63,301 nucleotides of DNA from Eubacteriales bacterium (GTDB lineage: Bacteria > Bacillota > Clostridia > Christensenellales > Aristaeellaceae). The position numbers were made by a program, and so were the translations under genes. The DNA is taken from assembly GCA_028705775.1 (NCBI GenBank), contig JAQWCW010000016.1:1-63301 (forward strand), given 5' to 3'. Below, one piece after another: positions 25,221 to 33,654 of this stretch (position 1 is its first letter; each line of letters opens with the position of its first letter). The notes beneath the pieces were generated by a model. That model saw nothing but the letters and a program-made list of their open reading frames with translations. It was not told the origin of the DNA and did not search any database.

Positions 25221-26735
25221 CTACTCCAGATTCTCAAACAAATCGTTCTTCTCAACATCCTCGCCCACCGTCGACGACACAAGTCCGAATGCGGTATTGT
25301 CGTACTGAACGCCCTGATTTGCCATAGTGTAATGGCCGTGCTGGGTGTAATGCTTGTCGTAGGCGATAATAGCCGCCTCCTGAGTCGTGAAGCCGCCAAA
25401 GAATTCGCACGGAACATCAGACTGAATATGCATCACGTTTTTAGGATAGAGATGAATATAGAACTTTTTGACCGTCCACGCGGGAAGCTTTTTATCGGTT
25501 ATGCATACATAGCTTGAGCTTGCCGCAAGCGTCACGGCGCGCTGAACATATTCGGAGGTGAGCTTATGCTGCATATGACCGTACTCGCCCTTGGTATCAT
25601 GGGTAACAATGACCTCCGGCTGATACTTACGGATATTGTAAACCAGCTCGTCCACCGTGTCGTACTTTGGCCAAGACTTCATAGCGGCGCTCTTTGACCT
25701 GAACGCCGCGTCCTCAAGCCCCAAGAATACGGGGCGCGTCCTGAGCCCGACCGACCAAAGACCCGCAAGCGCCTCGGAATACCTGCCGCGCCCGCAGTTC
25801 GCCATATAGAGCATTACGATGGATTTGCCGCGCGACGCGCTGTCGGGAATCGTTGCGCCGAAGAAAAGCAGCTCGTCGTCCTGATGCGCGGAAATAACCA
25901 TTATATCCGCCTTTTCGGGAGTCGGCTCCCATTGCTGAACCTGCGGCGAGAGCCTGTCCATATCAAAAACATGAAGCTCGCCGAGCTTCAAAACGCGCTG
26001 CTTCGACGTAATTTTAAGCCCGCACTTTGCGGTATCCTCAGTAAGATAGAAATTCCTTACAAAAAGGCGCTCGTCATCCTCCGCGTTGAAAACCTCAAGC
26101 GTTTCGCCGTTTTTATCATAGCAGGTCAGCTTATACTCGTTCTGCGCGTACATCCACTCAAGCTGAACCATCGCGTGATGAACGTCCTCCGGAATGGTGA
26201 ACTCAAGCAGGCGCTTGCCGTTCGGGTCCCATACGGTATTATAATTGCCGTCGTCAAGCCTTCCGTCAGCCATTTTTTTTATATTGAAGGTTACCTCGCT
26301 GTTGACATTGAAGCAGGTGGGATTTTTACCGCAGAAATAGATGGGATAAGCGATTGTTTTGTTTTCGTCCCCCGCCTGATAGCTGATTCTCAGCTCCATC
26401 TCGCCCGCGAAGGGGAAAACGGGCAGGCTTTTCTTTTCATCAATAACGGCAAGCCCGTTGACCATAGGTTCAACGGCGGTTTCAAGATTTATTGACGCCG
26501 CGCCCGAAAGCGGTATAGTGCCGAGGCGCTGAGTTGTGAGCAGGCGCACGTTATACAGTTCAACCGCCGCGTCCCCCTCCAAGCCCTCCGTATTAAGCAA
26601 GCCCTTCATTGAAAACCAGCTGTACTCGTCAACGATATGCGAATAATCCGCTTCCTCCATAGCCGAAGCGCCGAGCGCAACGATTGGGAGAAGCGCGATT
26701 ACAAGGGCAAGGATAAAAGCAGACAGTCGTTTCAT
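25221..26735 (-). CDS. Secreted PIG-L/LmbE-like deacetylase with N-terminal accessory domain
   Basis: A 504-residue protein: signal peptide (MKRLSAFILALVIALLPIVALGA region), a beta-rich accessory region (about 60-260, resembling sugar-binding discoidin-like modules), then a PIG-L domain with the zinc motif AHQDDE (about 281-286) and a later GHMQH. PIG-L enzymes remove acetyl from N-acetylglucosaminyl groups; the export signal suggests a cell-wall or host glycan as substrate. The ATG at 26735 begins the signal peptide; the open frame extends upstream but without export signal logic. Promoter at 26782-26810. Confidence 0.75.
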   Translation of the reverse strand: MKRLSAFILALVIALLPIVALGASAMEEADYSHIVDEYSWFSMKGLLNTEGLEGDAAVELYNVRLLTTQRLGTIPLSGAASINLETAVEPMVNGLAVIDEKKSLPVFPFAGEMELRISYQAGDENKTIAYPIYFCGKNPTCFNVNSEVTFNIKKMADGRLDDGNYNTVWDPNGKRLLEFTIPEDVHHAMVQLEWMYAQNEYKLTCYDKNGETLEVFNAEDDERLFVRNFYLTEDTAKCGLKITSKQRVLKLGELHVFDMDRLSPQVQQWEPTPEKADIMVISAHQDDELLFFGATIPDSASRGKSIVMLYMANCGRGRYSEALAGLWSVGLRTRPVFLGLEDAAFRSKSAAMKSWPKYDTVDELVYNIRKYQPEVIVTHDTKGEYGHMQHKLTSEYVQRAVTLAASSSYVCITDKKLPAWTVKKFYIHLYPKNVMHIQSDVPCEFFGGFTTQEAAIIAYDKHYTQHGHYTMANQGVQYDNTAFGLVSSTVGEDVEKNDLFENLE

Positions 26736-26781
26736 CGGTATTACCTGCGCTTTCGATATTTGTAAGAAGCCGAATGCTGAT

Positions 26782-26810
26782 ATTATAGCACCATCCTGCA
26801 TACGGTGCAA
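26782..26810 (-). promoter_or_regulatory. Sigma-A promoter of the PIG-L gene
   Basis: Minus strand: TTGCAC, 17-bp spacer, perfect TATAAT, about 45 bases before the ATG. Confidence 0.75.
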
Positions 26811-26877
26811 AGGCAAAAGCGAAGAAAAAAAGCGATTTTCAAATGAAAAAGGCTTCCCCCGCAGCATGGCGGAATTA

Positions 26878-26906
26878 TTGCAAAGCGCCTTTTACCATGG
26901 TATAAT
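26878..26906 (+). promoter_or_regulatory. Sigma-A promoter of the LRR gene
   Basis: -35 TTGCAA (26878-26883), 17-bp spacer, perfect -10 TATAAT (26901-26906), about 70 bases before the ATG at 26974; divergent from the PIG-L promoter. Confidence 0.8.
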
Positions 26907-26973
26907 GACCCATGCGTATTATACGCAAGCACTATGTGAAAGGATAAGCGCAGCAGCGAACAGGTTAAATAAT

Positions 26974-27918
26974 ATGAAAAAATATCTGTTATGCCTTCTT
27001 GCCCTGATGATGTTTATTCTCCCGACGGCAGCGGGCGCAGAGGACAGCGCGACTGCCGCGCCGACTGCGACTGAAGAACCGACCGTATCCTACGACGGGC
27101 TTACCGTTCCCGTTTCCTCCGTTACCGTTGATTTTGACGAGGCTAAAATCAAGCCGACCGACATAGCAAAGCTTGAGAAATTCATCGAGCAGCTTCCGCA
27201 GCTTGAGCTGCTCAATATGTACAACACAAGGCTTACGAACGCGCAGATGGATGAGCTGGCAACAAAGTTCCCGACGCTCAAGTTCGGCTGGACGCTCAAA
27301 ATAGGCGACCACGCCGTAAGAACGGACACTACCGCGTTTTCAACGCTGCACAACAAAAGCTCAAAATACCACACCGCAAAGGATTTTGCGCCGCTTAAAT
27401 ACTGCTGGAACATCAAGGCGCTCGATATCGGGCATAACAACATTTCCGATTTGAGCTTCCTTTCCGGACTGACCGAGCTTCGCATACTGATTATCGCCTG
27501 CGACTATATAAAGGATATTTCGCCCGTCGCGAACCTGACAAAGCTTGAATACCTTGAAATCTTCAAGAATCAGATTACCGATATTTCGCCGCTTGAAGGG
27601 CTTACAAACCTGATTGACCTCAACATTTGCTTCAACAGGATTAAGGACTACACCCCGCTTTACGGGCTTACGAACCTTGAGCGCCTTTGGCTCTACAACA
27701 GCAATACCTACACCGATTCGATTCCCGTTCCGAGCGACGTAATAGCAAAGCTGAAGGAATCGCTGCCCGACACGTATATCGACTCAAAATCGTACTCGAC
27801 GCTCGGCGGCTGGCGCGAGCATAAGAGATACTTTGTGCTCAAGGAAATTTTCGCCACAAGCACCTTCATGCCGTGGGACGCTCTGGACAATGCGGATGAG
27901 CAAACGGTTTCCAAGTAA
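26974..27918 (+). CDS. Secreted leucine-rich-repeat protein (internalin-like)
   Basis: A 314-residue exported protein: signal peptide (KKYLLCLLALMMFILPTAAGA), a Thr/Ala-rich linker, then leucine-rich repeats of the 22-residue type (LDIGHNNISDLSFLSGLTEL, LEIFKNQITDISPLEGLTNL and neighbours) and a C-terminal cap. There is no LPxTG or membrane anchor, so it is free or bound non-covalently. LRR proteins bind proteins or glycans. It is followed 24 bases later by the second phosphodiester glycosidase and is probably co-transcribed. Confidence 0.8.
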   Translation: MKKYLLCLLALMMFILPTAAGAEDSATAAPTATEEPTVSYDGLTVPVSSVTVDFDEAKIKPTDIAKLEKFIEQLPQLELLNMYNTRLTNAQMDELATKFPTLKFGWTLKIGDHAVRTDTTAFSTLHNKSSKYHTAKDFAPLKYCWNIKALDIGHNNISDLSFLSGLTELRILIIACDYIKDISPVANLTKLEYLEIFKNQITDISPLEGLTNLIDLNICFNRIKDYTPLYGLTNLERLWLYNSNTYTDSIPVPSDVIAKLKESLPDTYIDSKSYSTLGGWREHKRYFVLKEIFATSTFMPWDALDNADEQTVSK

Positions 27919-27942
27919 AGAATTGAAAGGTTGTCAAGACGA

Positions 27943-28872
27943 ATGCGCAGATACGGCTTGCTTTGCATGGCATTAATCATGACCCTGCTGCTTCCGGCAG
28001 CGGCAATCGCAGAAAAACCGGCGATGCAGAAGGGCTTCCCCGTCGAAACGCCCACCGCTCCCGAGGAGATTGTTCCAACCCTGCTGCCCATTGATTTCAC
28101 GGGCGGAATGCCGGTGAATTCAAAATTCTACGCAGACGACAGGCTGAGCTATTCTGACCCTACGATTACCGTATCAATCGAAAGCGGCAGATATGAAAAC
28201 TGCGACTGGTGGGCGGCGCGAATCAAGATTTCGGACGCTTCACAGCTGCGCACAGGCTCTGCGGGCGGCTTTGACTCGAACATGACGATGAACGGGCCCG
28301 CGCTTGCCCGCCGCCTCAACGCCATACTTGCCGTTGACGGCGACTACTACTGTTTCAGCAACAGAGGGTATATCAAGCGGCAGGGAACGGTTTTCTGGAG
28401 CAATATTTCCGGCTACGAGGATATGCTTTTTATCGATGATAAAGGCGATTTCCATATTGCCCGCAACGCAAAGCAGGAGGATGTGGACAGGATGGAAAGC
28501 GAGTACAGGATTATAAACTGCCTGACGTTCGGGCCTGCGCTCGTGCTGGACGGAAAGCTTATTACGGACTACACGATGGTTACGAACAGAAAAGCAAGCG
28601 AGCCGAGGCAGAGAATGTGCATAGCGCAGGTGGGCGAGCTTGAATACCTCTGCGTGTGCAGCGCAAGCGCCGCGCGCGGCTCATACGGGCTTGATTTGTA
28701 TCAGTTCAGCTCGCTTGTGGCGTCCTTCGGCGTTCAGAACGCTTATAATCTGGACGGCGGGGATTCGACAATCATGGTTTTCGGCGGCGAAAAGATTAAC
28801 GACATAAGAAATCCGGACACGAGGCAGATAAGCGATATCGTTTACTTTGCCAGCGGCTATAAGCCCGAATAA
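27943..28872 (+). CDS. Secreted phosphodiester glycosidase (NAGPA-like), copy B
   Basis: About 309 residues with a signal peptide (RRYGLLCMALIMTLLLPAAA) and the same domain as copy A: AVDGDYYCFS, LTFGPALVLDG, QRMCIAQVGELEYL and NLDGGDSTIMVFGGEKIN align with the copy A blocks. The DGG motif is kept. The ATG at 27943 follows AAAGG by 12 bases. It comes just before Lgt-like copy B, so the gene pair is duplicated as a unit. Role probably in envelope polymer modification, by inference. Confidence 0.85.
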   Translation: MRRYGLLCMALIMTLLLPAAAIAEKPAMQKGFPVETPTAPEEIVPTLLPIDFTGGMPVNSKFYADDRLSYSDPTITVSIESGRYENCDWWAARIKISDASQLRTGSAGGFDSNMTMNGPALARRLNAILAVDGDYYCFSNRGYIKRQGTVFWSNISGYEDMLFIDDKGDFHIARNAKQEDVDRMESEYRIINCLTFGPALVLDGKLITDYTMVTNRKASEPRQRMCIAQVGELEYLCVCSASAARGSYGLDLYQFSSLVASFGVQNAYNLDGGDSTIMVFGGEKINDIRNPDTRQISDIVYFASGYKPE

Positions 28873-28889
28873 TAAACGGAGGCGCAAAA

Positions 28890-29816
28890 ATGTATCTGTT
28901 ATGGCTTGGTATCGGCGCCGCAATTTGCTGCGCGCTTTTTGCATTTCTCCTTCATTCCAAAAAAGCGGGAAGCGCCGCGCAAGCGCTTCTCGTACTGCCG
29001 ATTGCGGTAATCCTCGGCACGGCGCTGTCAAAGCTTATGTATTTCATATGCAAGATAAGCGCAGTTCTGCCGACATACGGGCTTGCGGCGCTCATACGGA
29101 ATAATCCGAACGAATTCTCCTTCGTCGGCGCGGCGATTGGCGTCGTCATCGCCGTAATCATCGTCAGCCGAATCTTCGGCAAGGAAAAAAGCGCGTTCCT
29201 GAGCGCGTTTGCGCCTGCCGGCGCGCTCATGATTGCGATAGCGCGGTTCGGCGAATATATGCTGGGTACAATCGGCGTAGGCAATTATATCGACGCGCAG
29301 AGCCTCTGCTTCTTCCCCCTTGCGATGGAAAACGAATGGCACGAATGGTACGCGGCGGTTTTCATGCTCGAAGGGCTGCTTGCCCTCATCTGCGTCATGG
29401 TTTCGCTGATTTCGTATCTGCGCGGCGGGAAGGATGTAAAGCATCTGTTCTCCAGAACGGTTTTCTACCTTTGCGTTCCGCAGATTATTTCCGAAAGCCT
29501 TCGCGCCGTATCGATGAAATGGGGCTTTGTGCGGATTGAGCAGGTTTTCTGCGCGTTCGCGGCGCTCGGAATCATCCTTTACAACATCATTCTTTCAGGA
29601 AGAAAGGGGCTTCGCGCCTTCTTCCCGTTTATCGGCGCAGCCCTGTGCGTAATCCTCTGCGTAGGCGTTGAGTTCGCGCTTGACAAAACGACGCTGCCGA
29701 ACCTTTTATGCTATGCCGTTATGCTCCTTGCCCTCTGCGGAATGAGCGCCGCAGAGATTTTCTCAGTTAAGTACAGGAAAAGCGCCGAAAGCGCAGGTAT
29801 AAGCGCCAAAGCCTGA
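28890..29816 (+). CDS. Lgt-like membrane enzyme, copy B
   Basis: A 308-residue membrane protein that aligns by eye with copy A: ARFGEYM against ARFSEYF, FPLAMENEWHEWY against YPFAWENAYGEWV, ISESLR against MESLSR, KWGFVRIEQ against AFGFVKLNM, and VEFALDKTTLPN against IEFALDKSSVSN. The GGL loop of Lgt, present in A, is missing here. GGAGG lies eight bases before the ATG, 17 bases after the glycosidase gene. It may have a role other than diacylglyceryl transfer. Confidence 0.6.
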   Translation: MYLLWLGIGAAICCALFAFLLHSKKAGSAAQALLVLPIAVILGTALSKLMYFICKISAVLPTYGLAALIRNNPNEFSFVGAAIGVVIAVIIVSRIFGKEKSAFLSAFAPAGALMIAIARFGEYMLGTIGVGNYIDAQSLCFFPLAMENEWHEWYAAVFMLEGLLALICVMVSLISYLRGGKDVKHLFSRTVFYLCVPQIISESLRAVSMKWGFVRIEQVFCAFAALGIILYNIILSGRKGLRAFFPFIGAALCVILCVGVEFALDKTTLPNLLCYAVMLLALCGMSAAEIFSVKYRKSAESAGISAKA

Positions 29817-29863
29817 AATCGCGCAGACAGTAAAAAGCCGATAATTCTGCTTTACACAAATAA

Positions 29864-29908
29864 GACCGCCGCGAACCGACAATACAGAGCCGGTTCGCGG
29901 CGGTTTGC
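29864..29908. terminator. Terminator after pair B
   Basis: ACCGCCGCGAACCG and CGGTTCGCGGCGGTTT form a long stem. The rest of the gap to 30071 shows no gene or clear signal. Confidence 0.75.
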
Positions 29909-30071
29909 CATATACGTTTTGCGGGATTGCCGCAGTTTTTTGCCTTACAGCGTTTGAGCGGCGCGCCGTATCATGGGCTTGCGGCGGCAATATCGGCTGC
30001 GGCAGGCAAGCCTGAGCGGAATATCCGAGGGCTTTTGGAATATGCTTATACGCGCGCGTGCTATACGGGCG

Positions 30072-31721
30072 CTACTGCTGCTTTGCCTGAAGGTTCTTGA
30101 GATATGCAACGTATTCCTCTAGGCACCAGCCGGTTGCCTGCATTATCTTTGCGTGCTTTACGCCGACATAGCGGTAATGCCATGCCTCGGCTGAAATCTT
30201 GGTATACGTCTTTTTGACCGCCTGAAAGCGCAGGATGAAGCCGTAATCCCAGCAATGCTGCTTGAGCCACTTGAAATGCTTCGTGTTGCCGAAGGTTTCA
30301 TCAATTACGTTAAGGTCGAAGGCAAGACCCGTATGATGCTCGCTCGTGCCGGGGTCGGCAACGGTATTGCGCGTGCGCGATATTGCCTGCGAGCGGGTGT
30401 CGCCGTTCTTCATATAGTTATTGACGTAGCGGTTGAACAGCGTTTTCTGATAGTCATAGGTGCGGTAGGCGGCGGCAATTTTCCAGTCGTCATAGCCCTC
30501 ACTCTTTGCGTCCGTCAGCATCTGCTTAAGCGCCTCGGCAGCCTCCCTGTTCGCCTCCGTATCGGAATCCTCAAGCTTGACAAGGGAATTCGGCAGAACG
30601 TCCCTGAGCGCAATCAAATCATACGGCGAATAGTTCTCCGCGATTGGGAATTCATCGTTTATAAGAAGGGGAAGCTCGGAAATGTCAATATCGGCAAGCG
30701 CCGCGATTGCGTTTTTAAGGGCGGTTACAGTCCCGCTTCCCACAACCCCGTCGCCTTCAAGCAGAACGGATTTCTGGAAGTTGGTTACGGATTTTGCCGT
30801 TCCCGCGCCGAAATCGCCGTCAATCGCGCCGGTATAATAGCCAAGAGCGGTAAGCGCCGTTTGCAGCTGCATAACCGCCTCGGTGTTCTTTGAATTCTTC
30901 TTGAGAAGCCCGTCGGGGAACTTACTCCAGTCGATGGAAACGCTTACGCCCGCAAAGCTGCCGTCCTGCGCGTTCGTCTGGACTGATATGCTGCCCTCCT
31001 TGGGCGCGTTTGACTGGGCTTTCGCCATGCTTATTGCGGCAGCGATTTCCTGACCCGTAAGCCCCGCATCATCGGCGAGGGCAAGCGAAAGCTCGGTCGG
31101 CTTGGGCGTCGGCTTCGGGGTTGCGGTGGGCTTCGGGGTAGCCGTTACGGGAACTCTTGTAGGCTCTTTCGTAGGCGGAAGCGTATCGGAAACGACAACC
31201 GCGTTTGCGGTTGCCGCAACAGGCTCGGGCGTATCGGTGGGCGCGGGAGTTTCCGTCGGTTCGGGCGACGGCGTAGGAATATATTCCTCGGCAAGGTCGC
31301 TTTCAAGCACGCGGCGGCTTCTGAGCCCGTATATTCCGTCCGCGTCAAGCCCGTGCTGCGCCTGAAACAGCTTTACGGCGTTTTCCGTTCCGCCGCCGAA
31401 ATCGCCGTCAATCGCGCCGGAATAATACCCAAGACCGGCAAGCAGGGTTTGCAGCTTCTTTACTTCTTCCGTTTCGGAAGAACCGCTGCGCAAAACGGGC
31501 GGCGCGGCGGTAGGCTCCGGCGTAGGCGAATTCGGGTCGCCGGTAACAAAGGTAAGCCCGTAGCTCGGAGAGGGCGTCGGGGACGCGGATAACTCCGTCA
31601 GAGCGTCGCTGTAAGCGCCGACAGCCCGAACCGCAAAGAATATAATCCCGACGGCAAGCAAGCCTATTACGGCAAAAAACGCGGCGCGTATGCTTTTATC
31701 AGAGCCTGTGCTTCTTCTCAT
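30072..31721 (-). CDS. VanY-type D,D-carboxypeptidase with two peptidoglycan-binding domains
   Basis: A 549-residue membrane-anchored protein: one N-terminal membrane segment (about residues 13-35), a peptidoglycan-binding domain (about 82-140), a Pro/Thr-rich linker (about 145-215), a second binding domain (about 280-340) and a C-terminal VanY domain with the zinc motifs TSEHHTGLAFDLN and EAWHYRYV. It should trim the terminal D-Ala of peptidoglycan stems outside the membrane. GGAGGGG precedes the ATG. No van resistance genes are near, so it is a cell-wall maintenance enzyme. Confidence 0.9.
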   Translation of the reverse strand: MRRSTGSDKSIRAAFFAVIGLLAVGIIFFAVRAVGAYSDALTELSASPTPSPSYGLTFVTGDPNSPTPEPTAAPPVLRSGSSETEEVKKLQTLLAGLGYYSGAIDGDFGGGTENAVKLFQAQHGLDADGIYGLRSRRVLESDLAEEYIPTPSPEPTETPAPTDTPEPVAATANAVVVSDTLPPTKEPTRVPVTATPKPTATPKPTPKPTELSLALADDAGLTGQEIAAAISMAKAQSNAPKEGSISVQTNAQDGSFAGVSVSIDWSKFPDGLLKKNSKNTEAVMQLQTALTALGYYTGAIDGDFGAGTAKSVTNFQKSVLLEGDGVVGSGTVTALKNAIAALADIDISELPLLINDEFPIAENYSPYDLIALRDVLPNSLVKLEDSDTEANREAAEALKQMLTDAKSEGYDDWKIAAAYRTYDYQKTLFNRYVNNYMKNGDTRSQAISRTRNTVADPGTSEHHTGLAFDLNVIDETFGNTKHFKWLKQHCWDYGFILRFQAVKKTYTKISAEAWHYRYVGVKHAKIMQATGWCLEEYVAYLKNLQAKQQ

Positions 31722-31790
31722 TGCCCCTCCAAAGTAATCCGATTTATCAGCCTTAAATATAACGCGCGCTGCGCAGCTATTTATCCATTA

Positions 31791-32543
31791 TCATTCAAGC
31801 TCAAGCAGAACGGGGCAATGGTCGCTGCCCATAACGCCGTCCAGGATATCGGCGCGCTTAACCCTTTGCGCAAGACGGCTTGAGACAAGGAAATAGTCGA
31901 TTCGCCAGCCCGCGTTATGCTCGCGCGCCTTGAACATATAGCTCCACCAGCTGTACCTGTCCTTCTCGTCGGGATGAAGAAAGCGGAAGGTGTCGGTAAA
32001 TCCGGCAGAGAGAAGCATACCGAACTTTTCGCGCTCCTCGTCCGTAAAGCCCGCGTTTCCGCGGTTCGATTTCGGGTTCTTGAGGTCTATTTCCTCGTGC
32101 GCAACGTTCATGTCTCCGCAGACGATAACGGGCTTTACCGCGTCGAGCTTTTTAAGGAACGCGCGGAAATCGTCCTCCCACTCCATTCGGTACTGAAGGC
32201 GGGTAAGCTCGCGCTGAGCGTTCGGCGTATAGACGGTTACGAGATAAAAATCCTCATACTCGGCTGTGATTACGCGCCCCTCTTTGTCATGCTTTTCGCT
32301 TCCGATTCCGTAGGAAACGGAAAGAGGCTTTACGGCGGTAATTATAGCCGTGCCGGAATACCCCTTCTTTTCGGCGTAGGAGTAATACTGCTCGGCGTCG
32401 GGGGTTTCGATTTCCGCCTGCCCCTCCTGCATCTTCGTTTCCTGAAGGCAGAGCATATCGGGCTTTTCAAGCGCGTAGAAATCCATAAAGCCTTTTTTGA
32501 GGCACGCCCTGAGCCCGTTGACATTCCATGATATAAGCTTCAT
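31791..32543 (-). CDS. xth: Exodeoxyribonuclease III / AP endonuclease
   Basis: A 250-residue Mg-dependent endonuclease/exonuclease of the ExoA/Xth family that repairs abasic sites. Motifs visible: [21 protein letters not shown] with the metal Glu, TVYTPNAQ, the [13 protein letters not shown] active site and the closing [17 protein letters not shown] lies about eight bases before the ATG. It lies downstream of secG across a terminator and is probably a separate unit. Confidence 0.95.
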   Translation of the reverse strand: MKLISWNVNGLRACLKKGFMDFYALEKPDMLCLQETKMQEGQAEIETPDAEQYYSYAEKKGYSGTAIITAVKPLSVSYGIGSEKHDKEGRVITAEYEDFYLVTVYTPNAQRELTRLQYRMEWEDDFRAFLKKLDAVKPVIVCGDMNVAHEEIDLKNPKSNRGNAGFTDEEREKFGMLLSAGFTDTFRFLHPDEKDRYSWWSYMFKAREHNAGWRIDYFLVSSRLAQRVKRADILDGVMGSDHCPVLLELE

Positions 32544-32573
32544 CTCGTTATCCTCTCAAATGCAGATACAACA

Positions 32574-32601
32574 AAACGGGGGCGGCTGAAGCCGACCCCG
32601 A
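32574..32601 (-). terminator. Terminator after secG
   Basis: On the minus strand GGGGTCGGCT and AGCCGCCCCC pair tightly and are followed by GTTTTG. Confidence 0.7.
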
Positions 32602-32621
32602 CTTTCTATCCGTTTTCAAGC

Positions 32622-32870
32622 TCAGTGAGCCGAAGGATAGATAAGCAGCATAACGATGGTGAGAACAATAAACACCACCGCGCTTATCTTGGTTGCAAGC
32701 TCAAGCTTGCCCTCGAAGGTCTTAGCCTTGTTCTTGCCAAAGAAGGTTTCAGCGCCGCCGGCAATCGCGCCGAGACCCTGAGTATTGCCCGCCTGAAGCA
32801 GAACGGTGGCAACGACGACGAGAGCGGAGATAACCACGAGAATATTGCAGATAATGTACAAAGCGGTCAT
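32622..32870 (-). CDS. secG: Preprotein translocase subunit SecG
   Basis: An 82-residue protein with two membrane helices separated by a Gly-rich loop (LQAGNTQGLGAIAGGAETFFGK), which is the SecG signature. It is an accessory part of the SecYEG export channel. The start has AAGGGAGG upstream and its own promoter at 32901-32929. Confidence 0.93.
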   Translation of the reverse strand: MTALYIICNILVVISALVVVATVLLQAGNTQGLGAIAGGAETFFGKNKAKTFEGKLELATKISAVVFIVLTIVMLLIYPSAH

Positions 32871-32900
32871 AAAAACAGCCTCCCTTAAAGTGACTTACGC

Positions 32901-32929
32901 ATTATAGCATACAGATTCGCGCTTGGCAA
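32901..32929 (-). promoter_or_regulatory. Sigma-A promoter of secG
   Basis: Minus strand: TTGCCA, 17-bp spacer, perfect TATAAT, about 30 bases before the ATG. Confidence 0.8.
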
Positions 32930-32963
32930 GCGTTTTGAACGTTTCGCCAAAGGTTTGGAATTT

Positions 32964-33605
32964 TCAGCCCTGCTGCTGTTTCTGGGTATCCTGAAGGAAC
33001 TTTTCGAGCTTGCGCTTTACCCTTTGCAGGGCGTTGTCGATGGATTTGGCGTGCCTGCCGAGCGCCTCCGCTATTTCCTGATAGCTTTTGCCGTCAAGAT
33101 AAGCGTTCAGCACTTCCATTTCAAGCCCCGAAAGCATTTCGCCCAGCTTGCCCTCTATATGCGACAAATCCTCCTGCCCGATGATGACCTCCTCGGGATT
33201 TGTGACCTTGCCCTCGACGATGATGTCGAGCAGGGTTCTGTCGCTTTCCTCGTCGTACAGCGGCTTATTGAGCGAAACGTAGGAATTGAGCGGTATGTGC
33301 TTCTGCCTTGTGGCGGTTTTGATTGCGGTTATTATCTGCCTTGTAACGCACAGCTCGGCAAACGCCCGAAAGGACGAGAGCTTTTCGGGGCGGTAATCGC
33401 GTATCGCCTTGTAAAGCCCAATCATACCCTCCTGAACTATATCCTCATGGTCAGCGCCGATAAGGAAATAGGAGCGCGCCTTGGAGCGCACAAAATTCTT
33501 GTATTTGTTAAGCAGATACTCCATGGCTTCGCCGTCGTTCGTTTCCTGAAGAAGGCGAACGACCTCCTCGTCGGACATATCGCGAAGCTCTCTTTTTCCC
33601 TCCAC
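32964..33605 (-). CDS. sigH: RNA polymerase sigma factor SigH (early sporulation/stationary phase)
   Basis: A 213-residue sigma-70 family factor of the sigma-H type. It shows region 2 (EYLLNKYKNFVRSKARSYF, DHEDIVQEGMIGLYKAIRD, FRAFAELCVTRQIITAIK) and region 4 (EMEVLNAYLDGKSYQEIAEA). SigH starts the sporulation or stationary-phase programme in Firmicutes. The start is a GTG with AAGGAG upstream. It follows rlmB, the usual clostridial order. It supports a spore-forming ancestry. Confidence 0.93.
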   Translation of the reverse strand: MEGKRELRDMSDEEVVRLLQETNDGEAMEYLLNKYKNFVRSKARSYFLIGADHEDIVQEGMIGLYKAIRDYRPEKLSSFRAFAELCVTRQIITAIKTATRQKHIPLNSYVSLNKPLYDEESDRTLLDIIVEGKVTNPEEVIIGQEDLSHIEGKLGEMLSGLEMEVLNAYLDGKSYQEIAEALGRHAKSIDNALQRVKRKLEKFLQDTQKQQQG

Positions 33606-33654
33606 TTGGCTGCTCCTTCCGGAAGGCGCGCCGCCGCCCTCCGCTGCTGATTTT

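Noticed and set aside
30072-31721. Vancomycin resistance locus
   Set aside because: Only a VanY-type domain is present; there is no vanHAX or vanRS nearby, and the binding-domain layout fits a normal cell-wall enzyme.
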